This document shows positions 44,364 through 53,898 of a DNA stretch of 64,000 nt, in pieces. The DNA comes from DAISKN01 sp963716925. Lineage in GTDB: Bacteria; Acidobacteriota; Vicinamibacteria; Marinacidobacterales; SMYC01. Position 1 is the stretch's first letter, and every line of letters begins with the position of its first letter. The notes beneath the pieces were generated by a model that was not told the origin of the DNA, did not search any database, and saw nothing but the letters and a program-made list of their open reading frames with translations. The position numbers and the translations under genes were made by a program. The stretch covers positions 310,001-374,000 of the forward strand of contig CAVQUX010000010.1 of assembly GCA_963716925.1 (NCBI GenBank), given 5' to 3'.

Positions 44364-44669
44364 TTAGCCCTCCCCCTGTCGACTCTGCAACCAGCGTTGG
44401 AAGGAGGTCTGCGACTCTCCCGAGGGGCGACCAGCTAGAAGGCCTTCCACGCTGATGTCCTCGTCGAGATCAGGCCAATGGATTCCTTCACCTCGGCCGA
44501 TCAGCCGCCAGTTCGTTCTCTCTGCCGGCCGCGCGTGGGTCAACCGCGGGTACCAAGCGAGCGGGACACTCACACTGCGACCATCCACAAGATCGACGGT
44601 GAGGGTCTCGTCGCTGACAGCAACATCCTGAGCCTGAGCATTCCGGAGATCAGTTACTGAAGAACTCAT
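44364..44669 (-). CDS. DUF2442-domain protein
   Basis: 101 residues. VDLVDGRSVSVPLAWYPRLT and WRLIGRGEGIHWPDLDEDIS followed by VEGLLAG are diagnostic of DUF2442. Overlaps the upstream DUF4160 gene by 20 bp. DUF4160-DUF2442 pairs are found together in many genomes and behave in genome context like toxin-antitoxin modules, but activity is not established. Confidence 0.85.
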   Translation of the reverse strand: MSSSVTDLRNAQAQDVAVSDETLTVDLVDGRSVSVPLAWYPRLTHARPAERTNWRLIGRGEGIHWPDLDEDISVEGLLAGRPSGESQTSFQRWLQSRQGEG

Positions 44670-44886
44670 TCCATGACCTCAATAGGGCATCGACATTCTC
44701 TTCCACCAGAGCCTGGAGCTTTCCGAGCTCAACACGACGGAAACCCACGCTGTCCTCGAGTCGCACAGGTTCCAGCCAAAACTTAGCCCGCTTATCGTCA
44801 CGCTCAACATGCACATGCCGTGGCTCGGAACGGTCGGAAGAGTAAAAGAAGAACCGGTACGGACCACTCCGCAGCACCGTAGGCAT
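44650..44886 (-). CDS. DUF4160-domain protein
   Basis: 78 residues from ATG 44886. MPTVLRSGPYRFFFYSSDRS, EPRHVHVERDDKRAKFWLEP and a C-terminal LQALVEENVDALLRSWNEFF match DUF4160 well. The conserved HVHV is a candidate active or metal site. Partner of the DUF2442 gene directly downstream. Confidence 0.88.
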   Translation of the reverse strand: MPTVLRSGPYRFFFYSSDRSEPRHVHVERDDKRAKFWLEPVRLEDSVGFRRVELGKLQALVEENVDALLRSWNEFFSN

Positions 44887-44963
44887 CTGTGCAATTGTAG
44901 AGCCTTCTGCTTGGCGCTCCAACGAGCATGAGGTAACCGCTCAGGGTAAGGCTTCAGTGAAAT

Positions 44964-45254
44964 TCAGGCTCCATGTGTGTCCGCGAAGAAGAGCCCTTCT
45001 TCGCCGAGGAAGCGGAGCCGGCCGCCTCGTGCCTTCTTCGGCAATCTGACGAGCTCTGCTCGAATGATATGCAATGCAAGAGAGAGTGCCAGCACACCGT
45101 CAATCCCGACGACCCGTCGTGTGTATAGACCCGAAATGCCACCGATGTTGTAAGGACAAACCCAGCCACCATACACATGCTTTCGGTCGCGCCGCGGGGG
45201 CCCGATTCGAGTCGTTACTCGTCTTGGAGGTCCCGAACCGGGGATGAATTCCAC
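44964..45254 (-). CDS. DUF6968-like small protein
   Basis: 96 codons from GTG 45254. RRVTTRIGPPRRDRKHVYGG, WVCPYNIGGISGLYTRRVVG, IDGVLALSLALHIIRAELVR and GRLRFLGEEGLF match the pattern I know from DUF6968 proteins (CPY-x-I ... GVDxxQALQLAL ... GRLxWL). The exact start is unsure. No function is known. It lies in the accessory island, same strand as its neighbours. Confidence 0.5.
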   Translation of the reverse strand: MEFIPGSGPPRRVTTRIGPPRRDRKHVYGGWVCPYNIGGISGLYTRRVVGIDGVLALSLALHIIRAELVRLPKKARGGRLRFLGEEGLFFADTHGA

Positions 45255-45391
45255 GACGCGACGCGCGGGACACCGGTAACAGGGTCTGAGCCTCGCTGCT
45301 GCGTGTCACTTCGATCGTCTCCTACCTCGGTAGTTCCGCCGAACCACTGGCGTTGAGTGGGGTGGCCAGCCCCCACAAGTAAACTGGGAAT

Positions 45392-45475
45392 CTCAACGAA
45401 GCCGACGTTGTTCATCTCCGCTCCGCGGTTGACGAAGAGGGCCACGTCCGCTCGATCCGCAAGTCGGGCGGCTTC
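45392..45475 (-). repeat. Cassette-like 3' repeat, copy 1
   Basis: Begins at the stop of the secreted protein encoded at 45474-46079. Contains ATCGAGCGGACGTGGCCCTC (part of a 24-nt exact match to copy 2), then 31 variable nt, then CTTCGTTGAGA. Copy 2 at 46136-46218 has the same parts at almost the same spacing (31 versus 30 nt). Confidence 0.75.
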
Positions 45476-46079
45476 AGCAGCCCGGTTCCTCCCAGTTCTG
45501 GACGGAAATGCTCTGAGTAGCTCCTTGCTCGCGTGTAATCCGAATGTAGACACCTCTGGAGTAGCAGGCTCCCAAGGGGTGCGGCCTTGAAGGATCCGTG
45601 TACGTCCATTCATGCTCAAAGGTCGTGGTGTTGCCCTTTTCCTCGGACGTCCATCCCGACGGAGCCGTCAGCGGTTCTTCAGTCAAGAAGTATCTCGCTT
45701 CGCCCACCAGGAATTGCGGATCGGACTTGATTTGAGTGCACGGCATCGAGCTGCCTGGAAAGCGAGAAATCCGTGCCGTGTGCAAGCCAAAACGGGAATC
45801 GAAGAGTTCCAACCGGATGAAGCCGCGTGACGTTGGGTAACTGTAGCATAGCGTCTCCGCACCGTGTTCCCTGTCGTGGGCGTCCTCGACAGGGAGGTGA
45901 CCGGGAGGAGGAAGCGCGCGGGCAGCATCTTTGAAACGGTACTGAACTCCGAGCGGCACTCGAATCTCTCCTACGAGGACCGCGACATCGACCTCAGGTG
46001 TGGGTTGAACGCCAACGATCATTCCGGCGAGCGCCAACGTCGACCAATTGCTGCTGAGCAACGCGACCGCGCACCTCAT
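45474..46079 (-). CDS. Secreted protein of unknown function
   Basis: 201 residues from ATG 46079. N-terminal hydrophobic segment (STLALAGMIVGVQPTPEV) suggests export, though the residues before it are atypical for a signal peptide. The body has conserved-looking aromatic and Cys residues (SMPCTQIKSDPQFLVGEARY, HEWTYTDPSRPHPLGACYSR) and ends NWEEPGC. No family recognised. Flanked 3' by the cassette-like repeat. Confidence 0.5.
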   Translation of the reverse strand: MRCAVALLSSNWSTLALAGMIVGVQPTPEVDVAVLVGEIRVPLGVQYRFKDAARALPPPGHLPVEDAHDREHGAETLCYSYPTSRGFIRLELFDSRFGLHTARISRFPGSSMPCTQIKSDPQFLVGEARYFLTEEPLTAPSGWTSEEKGNTTTFEHEWTYTDPSRPHPLGACYSRGVYIRITREQGATQSISVQNWEEPGC

Positions 46080-46135
46080 TTGTCCGCCCGACCACGCCCG
46101 ATGAGAGGCGCGGCCAGACTTTGGTGAACTACCAA

Positions 46136-46218
46136 CTCAACGAAGGACCTGCCGGTCATCTGTTCTGGCCGCGCTCGAAGAGGGCCACGTCCGCTCGATT
46201 GCGAAGTTTGGGCGGCGC
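46136..46218 (-). repeat. Cassette-like 3' repeat, copy 2
   Basis: Starts ~10 nt after the stop of the gene at 46229-46732. Same 24-nt core as copy 1 and the same end motif CTTCGTTGAGT, which contains GTTGAGT, a fit to the integron GTTRRRY core. GCCCAAAC near the start resembles the opposite RYYYAAC core with one extra A. Confidence 0.75.
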
Positions 46219-46228
46219 CGCAGCGGAC

Positions 46229-46732
46229 TCAGTGCCTAGTCGCATTCCCATCACCCACTGGATAGGTAATGACCAACAAACCATCGGCCACGTCGGTCTG
46301 GCTTCGCTCACTGGGTTTTATGATGTGAAGCGTGTTCATGTAGATCTTCCGGCGATCCAAGAAGGTAACTCCGATCACCATCACGTCCGGGTCTGCGCCA
46401 GCCTGCCATAAGTTACATTCGATCCTGTCATTGGGAGCCGTCGTGTCAGCTTCTTCGCGATAACCCTCCCAAACGATCGCCCGCTCAGGTCTGAAGACAA
46501 ACTCCAGTCGGCTTGCCTGGCCTTGGCTGTGAGAACTGGTTCGGCTCGCAAGACACGACGGGAATGATCCCTTGTAGAGGGTCACTTCGTCGAGTCGGAC
46601 CTCGATCGCCATCAAAGGTCCGCGACATGTGGAAAACCAGAACCACACGGGCGAGTCTCCCGACACGAACGGAGTGCTAGCTGCCAGCAGCGCCGCAGCT
46701 ACCAAGTGAATGGCGCCTCGCCGAATAGTCAT
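46229..46732 (-). CDS. Secreted protein of unknown function
   Basis: 167 residues from ATG 46732 with GGAGC upstream. Signal peptide MTIRRGAIHLVAAALLAAST then PFVSG. The mature part starts VWFWFSTCRGPLMAIEVRLD and has a second Cys in KGSFPSCLAS, perhaps a disulfide. Not related by eye to the neighbouring secreted gene, yet both carry the same 3' repeat. A GTTGGGC lies 35 nt before its start. Confidence 0.55.
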   Translation of the reverse strand: MTIRRGAIHLVAAALLAASTPFVSGDSPVWFWFSTCRGPLMAIEVRLDEVTLYKGSFPSCLASRTSSHSQGQASRLEFVFRPERAIVWEGYREEADTTAPNDRIECNLWQAGADPDVMVIGVTFLDRRKIYMNTLHIIKPSERSQTDVADGLLVITYPVGDGNATRH

Positions 46733-46863
46733 GACTGGCTCTGCTCCTTCGTAGCCGCCCAACTACGATTCGAAGGTTCTAGAGATCGTCGGCCGTCCAT
46801 TTCTGATGAGTAGCAAGGCATGTTGCATATTCCGTGGTGGTCGGGGCGGAACCGAGGTCTCGA

Positions 46864-47553
46864 CTACGCGGAGCCCTCGCGTTCCACCAGCTTCCCATCC
46901 TCCATGTACAGCACGCGGTCGCAGACCGACGCGATCGCTCCGCTGTGGGTGACGACGACCGACGTCAGCCCGCGCTCCTGATGGAGGCTTCGCAAGAGCG
47001 CAATGAGATCCCGGCTGGTGCGGGAATCGAGGTTTCCCGTCGGCTCGTCCGCGAGGACCAGGGAGGGTGACGTGACCAGGGCCCGGGCCACGGCGACGCG
47101 CTGCTGCTCTCCGCCGGAAAGCTGCGCCGGGCGGTGCTCGATCCGTTCCGCCAGACCGAGCTCGGAGAGAATCTTCCCGGCGCGCTCCATCGCTTCGGAC
47201 TCGGGCCTGCGGGCGATGAGGAGGGGCATGGCGACGTTCTCGAGGGCGCTGAACTCCGGGAGGAGGTGATGGAACTGGAAGATGAAGCCGATGGTCTGGT
47301 TCCGCAGCCTCATGCGCTCCGCTTCGTCCATGGCGAAGAGGTCGCGCCCCTCGAGGAAGACCGTGCCCGCGTCGGGAACGTCGAGCGTCCCGAGAAGGTG
47401 CATCAGCGTGCTCTTTCCGACCCCCGACGAGCCCACGATCGCGACCATTTCGCCGCGGCCGACGACGATGTCGAGATCCCGGAGCACCTCGACCTTCCGG
47501 CCGTCGGAGCGGTAGGTCTTCGCGAGACCGCGCCCTTCCAGAAGAGTGGTCAT
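46864..47553 (-). CDS. lolD: Lipoprotein-releasing system ATP-binding protein LolD
   Basis: 229 residues. ABC ATPase with Walker A IVGSSGVGKSTLMHLLGTLD, Q-loop, signature LSGGEQQRVAVARALVTSPS, Walker B LVLADEPTGNLD and H-loop VVTHS. The neighbour encodes the matching LolC/E permease (4-bp overlap), so LolD rather than a generic MacB-type ATPase is likely. Confidence 0.93.
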   Translation of the reverse strand: MTTLLEGRGLAKTYRSDGRKVEVLRDLDIVVGRGEMVAIVGSSGVGKSTLMHLLGTLDVPDAGTVFLEGRDLFAMDEAERMRLRNQTIGFIFQFHHLLPEFSALENVAMPLLIARRPESEAMERAGKILSELGLAERIEHRPAQLSGGEQQRVAVARALVTSPSLVLADEPTGNLDSRTSRDLIALLRSLHQERGLTSVVVTHSGAIASVCDRVLYMEDGKLVEREGSA

Positions 47554-48787
47554 TCGAACCGCAGCGCCTCGGTGATCACCAGACGGGCGGCGCGCCTCGC
47601 GGGATAGAGCGTCGCCAGGAAACAGATGAGGGGCGCCGCGACCACCACGATGGTGAAGTCCGAGAGCAGGAGCTTGAACGGCACGTAGGCTACCTGATAG
47701 ACGTCCTCGGGAATGCTGACCACGCGATAGGCGTCGAGGAACCAGGAGATCGCGACGCCGAGAGCGGCGCCGACCGCGGTGCCAGCGACCCCGATGATCC
47801 CGCCCTGGAGCATGAAGATCGACATGATGCTCCGGGGAGAGGCGCCCATGGAGCGGAGGATCGCGATGTCGCGGGTCTTGTTCATCACGATCATGATCTG
47901 GCTCGCCACGATGTTCAGGGCCGCGACCCCGACGATGAAGCTGATGAAGATCGTCGTCACCATCTTCTCCAGCCAGAACGCGGAGAACAGGCTCCGGTTC
48001 GTTTCCTTCCAGTTCATCGATCCGTAGTCGGGCCCGAGGGCCTTCATCGCGGCGGTCTCCGTCTCCTCCACTCGGTAGAGGTCGCGTACCTTGGTCTCGA
48101 CGTACATCGCCTCGTCGCCCACACCCAGCAGCCGCTGCGAATCGGGAAGGTCGAGAAGCGCCCAGGAGTTGTCGAAATTGTAGAGCCCCAGCCGGAATAC
48201 CCCGGCGACGCGGAAGCTGCGGGTGCGCGGCAGCATTCCGAACGGGCTCAGGTGTCCTTCGGGCGAGGTGACTTTGACCGTGTCTCCGGCGAAAACCCCG
48301 AGCTGGATGGCGAGCTCGTCTCCGAGCACGATCGGAGGGAGAGCATCCTCGTCCGTCTTCACCGACAGGTCTTCGAGATCTCCAGACAGCATCTTTCCCC
48401 CGAACTCGGTGACCTTCTTCTCCAGGACGGGGTCGATGCCTTTGAGCGTCACCAGGCCCGAGCCCGTCCCGCTAGAGACCAGCGCCTTTCCGTAGAGCAC
48501 GGGCGCCGCTCCCTCGATGCCGTCGACGGTCTCGAGGACCTCGACCACCCGGCGGTAGTCGTCGAACGGCTGCCCGCCTTCGCGGTAGATGCTCAGATGG
48601 GACGCGGCTCCGAGAATCCTCGAGCGCAGCTCTCCCTGGAACCCGGTCATGATCGCGAGCGCGATCAGGAGGATCATCACCCCGACCACCACTCCGAGCG
48701 TCGAGATGGTGGAGATGACGGAGATGAAGAGCTGCCGGCGCTGCGCCAGGAGGTAGCGGAGAGCGACCCTGAGCTCGAAGGGCACTC

Positions 48788-48791
<4 letters not shown>
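47550..48791 (-). CDS. lolC: Lipoprotein-releasing permease LolC/LolE
   Basis: 413 residues from GTG 48791. ELRVALRYLLAQRRQLFISV is the family start; four TM helices (one N-terminal, three C-terminal) flank a large periplasmic domain. Typical motifs are IALAIMTGFQGELRSRILGA and KTRDIAILRSMGASPRSIMS. Only one LolC/E-like permease is present, so it may act as a homodimer (LolF-like). Extracts lipoproteins from the inner membrane. Confidence 0.92.
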
Positions 48792-50305
<1,514 letters not shown>

Positions 50306-50321
50306 GAAATGTCCCTTCCCG

Positions 50322-50353
50322 TTCTTCTTTGCGTCTTTGCCTCTTTGCGTTTA
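50322..50353. repeat. Dispersed TTTGCG repeat, copy 4
   Basis: TTCTTCTTTGCGTCTTTGCC then TCTTTGCGTTTA. Fills the gap between nusB and lysS and reaches the nusB stop codon. Confidence 0.85.
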
Positions 50354-50779
50354 ATTCCCCGTTTCCTGCCGCGCCTTCGCGTTGAGCTCCTGATTCACCG
50401 CGTCCAGCACTCCGTTCACGAACGCGGCCGACTCCGGGCTCGAGAAGCGCTTCACCACCTCGAGCGCTTCGTTGATCACGACCCCCGGCGGCGACGCTTT
50501 CTCGAGGAGCTCGTAGACCGCGAGCCGGAGCACGTTGCGGTCGACGGTCGACATGCGTCCGAGGCGCCAGTGCTCCGAAGTCTCGATCAGGATCTTGTCG
50601 ATCTCCTCGACTCGATCGACGGTCCCCTCCACGAGCCGAGTCGCGAACTCCCGCGCGGCGTCGCCGGCGGTCTGGAGCTCGCTTCCGCTCTCGATGACGC
50701 TTTCGACCGGCTCGCGGCTCACGTCCCATTGGTAGAGCATCTGGAGCGCGAGCTCCCGACCCTTCCTCCTCGCGCCCAC
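50351..50779 (-). CDS. nusB: Transcription antitermination factor NusB
   Basis: 142 residues from GTG 50779, 2 bp after the ribH stop. RRKGRELALQMLYQWDVSRE, TSEHWRLGRMSTVDRNVLRL, AVYELLEKASPPGVVINEAL and KRFSSPESAAFVNGVLDAV are textbook NusB. NusB binds boxA RNA with S10 for rRNA antitermination. The ribH-nusB order is common. Confidence 0.96.
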   Translation of the reverse strand: MGARRKGRELALQMLYQWDVSREPVESVIESGSELQTAGDAAREFATRLVEGTVDRVEEIDKILIETSEHWRLGRMSTVDRNVLRLAVYELLEKASPPGVVINEALEVVKRFSSPESAAFVNGVLDAVNQELNAKARQETGN

Positions 50780-50781
50780 CG

Positions 50782-51276
50782 TCAGTCCTCGCCTTTTCGT
50801 CCGCCGCCCGCGAGAGCGCGGTGCAAAACCGCCGTCTCCACCGCTGCGAGGGCGGCGTCGTACCCCTTGTTGTCGCTCCCCCGCCCCGTTGACCGCTCGA
50901 CCGCCTGGTCGAGGGTCTCGGTGGTAAGAACCGCGTTGGTCACGGGAACTCCGGTGTCGAGCGCGACGCGGGCGACGGCGTCCGTCACCGTGCGGCTCAG
51001 GTAGTCCCAATGGGGGGTTCCACCCTTGACGATGGCAGCGACGCAGACCACACCCGAGAATCGTCCCGAGGCGGCGACCGCCCTGGCGGCGAGCGGTATC
51101 TCGAAAGCCCCGGGGACTCGTACCACTTCGATGTCTTCGGCCGCGACCTGGGCTCGCTTCAGTGCCTCGAGGGCCCCTTCGAGAAGCTTGTCGGTGACGC
51201 CGCTGTTGAAGCGGCTCACCACCACGGCAAAGCGCATCCCGGGCGCGCTCGGCTTCCCTTCCCAGATCCTGGTCAT
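50782..51276 (-). CDS. ribH: 6,7-dimethyl-8-ribityllumazine synthase
   Basis: 164 residues. FAVVVSRFNSGVTDKLLEGA, VVRVPGAFEIPLAARAVAAS, CVAAIVKGGTPHWDYLSRTV (catalytic His) and DNKGYDAALAAVE define lumazine synthase, the penultimate riboflavin enzyme. No other rib genes are in the window. Confidence 0.97.
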   Translation of the reverse strand: MTRIWEGKPSAPGMRFAVVVSRFNSGVTDKLLEGALEALKRAQVAAEDIEVVRVPGAFEIPLAARAVAASGRFSGVVCVAAIVKGGTPHWDYLSRTVTDAVARVALDTGVPVTNAVLTTETLDQAVERSTGRGSDNKGYDAALAAVETAVLHRALAGGGRKGED

Positions 51277-51285
51277 GGGACGAGC

Positions 51286-52068
51286 TCACTTCCCCCGGAA
51301 GGCGGCCTTGCGCTTCTCGAGAAAGGCGTTCATGCCTTCTCTCAGATCCTCCGTCCCGCACAGGATCCCGAAGAGCGTGGCCTCGAGGAGAAGACCTTTT
51401 TCGAGATCGACCTCGAGTCCCTGGTCGATCGCGAGCAGCGCGTGCCGGAGCGCGAGAGGAGCGTTTCTCACCATCCTCCGGGCGAGGGCGTCCGTAGTCT
51501 CGAGGAGCGACTCCTTCGGAACCACGCGGTTCACGAGCCCGATGCGAAGCGCTTCGGCGGCGTCGACGGGATCTCCGGTGAGGATCATCTCGTACGCCCG
51601 CCCGCGGCCCACGAGGCGAGAGAGTCTCTGCGTTCCTCCGTAGCCCGGGATCGCGCCCAGGGTCACCTCGGGAAGCCCGAGCTTCGCCCCTTCCGCCGCC
51701 ACCCGCACGTGGCAGGAGAGCGCGAGCTCGAGACCGCCGCCCAGGCAGAAGCCGTTGATGGCGGCAATGACGGGCTTCCCCAGGGTCTCGATGCGGCGGA
51801 AGATCGATTGTCCGCGGAGCGCGGTCACGTGTCCCGTGGTCGCGGTCTCCCGCGCGAGCTCCTGGATGTCGGCCCCGGCGATGAAGGCCTTCTCTCCGGC
51901 GCCGGTGACGACCACCGCCCGCACCGCCTCGTCGGAGCCCAGCTGGGAAAAGGCGCGGTCGAGCTCCGCCATCGTCTCGTAGTTCATGGCGTTCAGCTTC
52001 GGCGGCCGGTTGACGGTGAGAAGCGCGACCTGGTCGTGAATTTCGAGCTTCAGAGTTTGGAGGTCCAT
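51286..52068 (-). CDS. Enoyl-CoA hydratase/isomerase (crotonase family)
   Basis: 260 residues. VALLTVNRPPKLNAMNYETM, oxyanion-hole AFIAGADIQELA, catalytic Glu in NGFCLGGGLELALSCHVRVA and second Glu in LGLPEVTLGAIPGYGGTQRL. Both active-site Glu are present, as in hydratases. Paired with a 3-hydroxyacyl-CoA dehydrogenase 7 bp away, so it likely hydrates crotonyl-type CoA in butyrate or fatty-acid metabolism. Confidence 0.93.
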   Translation of the reverse strand: MDLQTLKLEIHDQVALLTVNRPPKLNAMNYETMAELDRAFSQLGSDEAVRAVVVTGAGEKAFIAGADIQELARETATTGHVTALRGQSIFRRIETLGKPVIAAINGFCLGGGLELALSCHVRVAAEGAKLGLPEVTLGAIPGYGGTQRLSRLVGRGRAYEMILTGDPVDAAEALRIGLVNRVVPKESLLETTDALARRMVRNAPLALRHALLAIDQGLEVDLEKGLLLEATLFGILCGTEDLREGMNAFLEKRKAAFRGK

Positions 52069-52075
52069 GGTTCCC

Positions 52076-52936
52076 TCAGCCTTTTCCGGAGTAATCGTAG
52101 AAGCCTCTTCCCGACTTGCGGCCGAGGTGCCCCGCGAGGACCATCCGGCGCAGAAGCGGAGGCGGGGCGAAACGCTTCTCGCGGAACTCGTCGAACATGA
52201 TGTTCGCGATGTAGTAGGTGGTATCGAGGCCGACGAAATCGAGGAGCTCGAGCGGGCCCATCGGATATCCGCAGCCGAGCTTCATTCCCGCGTCGATGTC
52301 GTCTCGGGTGCCGACTCCCTCTTCGAGCGCGCGGATGGCGTCGAGGAGGTAGGGAACGAGGAGGCGGTTCACGATGAACCCCGGGCGATCGGGAGCCACG
52401 ACCGGCGTCTTTCCCAGCCGGCGCGCGAGTCCCTGGACCGCTTCCGTCACCTTGGGCTCGGTGGTCAGCGCGGGAATGATCTCGACCACCTTCATCAACG
52501 GGACGGGATTGAAGAAGTGGAGGCCCACGAACCGCTGGGGATGCTTCGTGGCCGCGGCCATCTCGGTGATGCAGAGGGACGACGTATTGCTGCAGCGGAT
52601 GGCCACGGGCTTCAGGATGGTATCGAGCTTCCCGAAGATCTCCTTCTTTACCGCCAGGTCCTCGAGCACCGCCTCGATGACCACGTCGACGTCGGAAAGC
52701 CGCCCGAGGCTCGTCGTCGGCTCGAGGCGCGCGAGGATCTCTTTCTTCTGGTCCGGAGTGAGCTTTCCCCGCTCGACCCCCTTCTCCAGGAAAGAGTCGA
52801 TCCGGGCGAGACCCTCCTCGAGCCGCCGCTCGTCGAGCTCGATCACCACCGTCGCCAGACCGGCGCCCGCCGCGACCTGGGCGATTCCCGACCCCATGAG
52901 GCCGCAGCCCACCACTCCCACTTTCTCGATTTTCAT
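52076..52936 (-). CDS. 3-hydroxybutyryl-CoA dehydrogenase
   Basis: 286 residues from ATG 52936. NAD loop VGVVGCGLMGSGIAQVAAGA, catalytic region RCSNTSSLCITEMAAATKHP and FVGLHFFNPVPLMKVVEII, then DRPGFIVNRLLVPYLLDAIR. Length and lack of a fused hydratase domain fit the Hbd/PaaH short form. Start overlaps the vanZ stop (ATGA). Confidence 0.95.
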   Translation of the reverse strand: MKIEKVGVVGCGLMGSGIAQVAAGAGLATVVIELDERRLEEGLARIDSFLEKGVERGKLTPDQKKEILARLEPTTSLGRLSDVDVVIEAVLEDLAVKKEIFGKLDTILKPVAIRCSNTSSLCITEMAAATKHPQRFVGLHFFNPVPLMKVVEIIPALTTEPKVTEAVQGLARRLGKTPVVAPDRPGFIVNRLLVPYLLDAIRALEEGVGTRDDIDAGMKLGCGYPMGPLELLDFVGLDTTYYIANIMFDEFREKRFAPPPLLRRMVLAGHLGRKSGRGFYDYSGKG

Positions 52937-53310
52937 CGGGTTTCTCCCGCGATCCGGCTCCGCGCCGAGACCGCCGATAGAAACGCACCACCGAGCGATG
53001 CGCCCACGAAATCGGCGAAGACGTCGCCCAGGCTGGAGTCGCGCCCGGCCACGTAGAGCTGATGCCACTCATCGGTGAACCCGTAGAGGACCGCGATCGC
53101 GACGCCCCCGAAGACCTGTGCGCGCGTGAGACCGGAGAAGAACCGTTTCGATAGCGCGCGCACCGAGAGGACCGCGAGCCCCGCGTATGCCGCGCCGTGA
53201 AGGAGGTAGTCCGGCGTCGCCGACAGAACGTCGGGGCGTGCCCGCGACGACGACCAGAAGATGAGGCCCATGTAGAGAACGACCGGCCCCCAGTACCGGA
53301 CGAAGGTCAT
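52933..53310 (-). CDS. VanZ-family membrane protein
   Basis: 125 residues from ATG 53310. TM helices and the family signature LLHGAAYAGLAVLSVRAL, FTDEWHQLYVAGRDSSLGDV then FADFVGASLGG (H, D/E and Q pattern of VanZ-like proteins). VanZ itself raises teicoplanin resistance by an unknown route; chromosomal homologues have no defined role. Confidence 0.85.
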   Translation of the reverse strand: MTFVRYWGPVVLYMGLIFWSSSRARPDVLSATPDYLLHGAAYAGLAVLSVRALSKRFFSGLTRAQVFGGVAIAVLYGFTDEWHQLYVAGRDSSLGDVFADFVGASLGGAFLSAVSARSRIAGETR

Positions 53311-53483
53311 CAAGAAGGAAACGGATACATCAGCCACCCGATGAGGAAGGCGGATCCCAGGAAACAGACGAAGGCGTAAATCCCGAACCGGATCTGCTTC
53401 TTCGGCTCGTCCCGCATCAGGAGAGCGAAGGCCGTCGAGACCAGGGCCGCGAAGATCGTCATCGTCAGGAAGTGGCTGGTCAC
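53310..53483 (-). CDS. Small two-helix membrane protein (57 aa)
   Basis: 57 residues from GTG 53483, overlapping the stop of the preceding membrane gene (GTGA); its own stop overlaps the vanZ ATG. Helix 1 is FLTMTIFAALVSTAFALLM, then charged RDEPKKQIR, then helix 2 GIYAFVCFLGSAFLIGWLMY. The coupled junctions on both sides support a real gene. No family recognised. Confidence 0.65.
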   Translation of the reverse strand: MTSHFLTMTIFAALVSTAFALLMRDEPKKQIRFGIYAFVCFLGSAFLIGWLMYPFPS

Positions 53484-53878
53484 GACTTCCTCCCGACGGC
53501 GATGTCGAACGCGTCCAGCATGATCAGCATGTTGAGGAGGCCCGAAACGATGCAGAACGTATAGCCGTACTCGTAGGTGAGGGCGGTCACCTCCCCCGCC
53601 CCCATGCCGAGGAGCTTGGCGGCGAAGAACGGAAGGCCGACCCCGATCTCGGCGAGGCCCGCGAGGAAAGTCAGGGGCTCCGAGGTATCGAGGGGGAAGA
53701 GCTCTCCCCGGAGGTAGAGCCCCAGGGCGAACATTCCGGTGACGATGACGAAAAACGTGATCGCCCGCCGCGTCCGGCCGAGCATGAGGTGTCCGAGCCC
53801 GGGCACGAGCCAGGCCGAGACCGCGACCGGGACACCTGCCGTCGCCGGGCGTTCCTGAGTTTCTTCTTTGGCGCGCAT
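53480..53878 (-). CDS. DUF6677-like membrane protein
   Basis: 132 residues. WLVPGLGHLMLGRTRRAITF, FVIVTGMFALGLYLRGELFP, a middle helix LPFFAAKLLGMGAG and C-terminal VSGLLNMLIMLDAFDIAVGR. The PGLGHLxLGRxRRA start is shared with small TM2-like proteins; I recall this architecture as DUF6677 but cannot verify it. First gene of a four-gene membrane/dehydrogenase string. Confidence 0.65.
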   Translation of the reverse strand: MRAKEETQERPATAGVPVAVSAWLVPGLGHLMLGRTRRAITFFVIVTGMFALGLYLRGELFPLDTSEPLTFLAGLAEIGVGLPFFAAKLLGMGAGEVTALTYEYGYTFCIVSGLLNMLIMLDAFDIAVGRKS

Positions 53879-53898
53879 AACCCTCCGATTCTAGCCGA

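Noticed and set aside
42300..46800. Calling the island a complete integron
   Set aside because: No integrase or attI seen, and only two repeats plus partial core motifs; kept as a hypothesis only.
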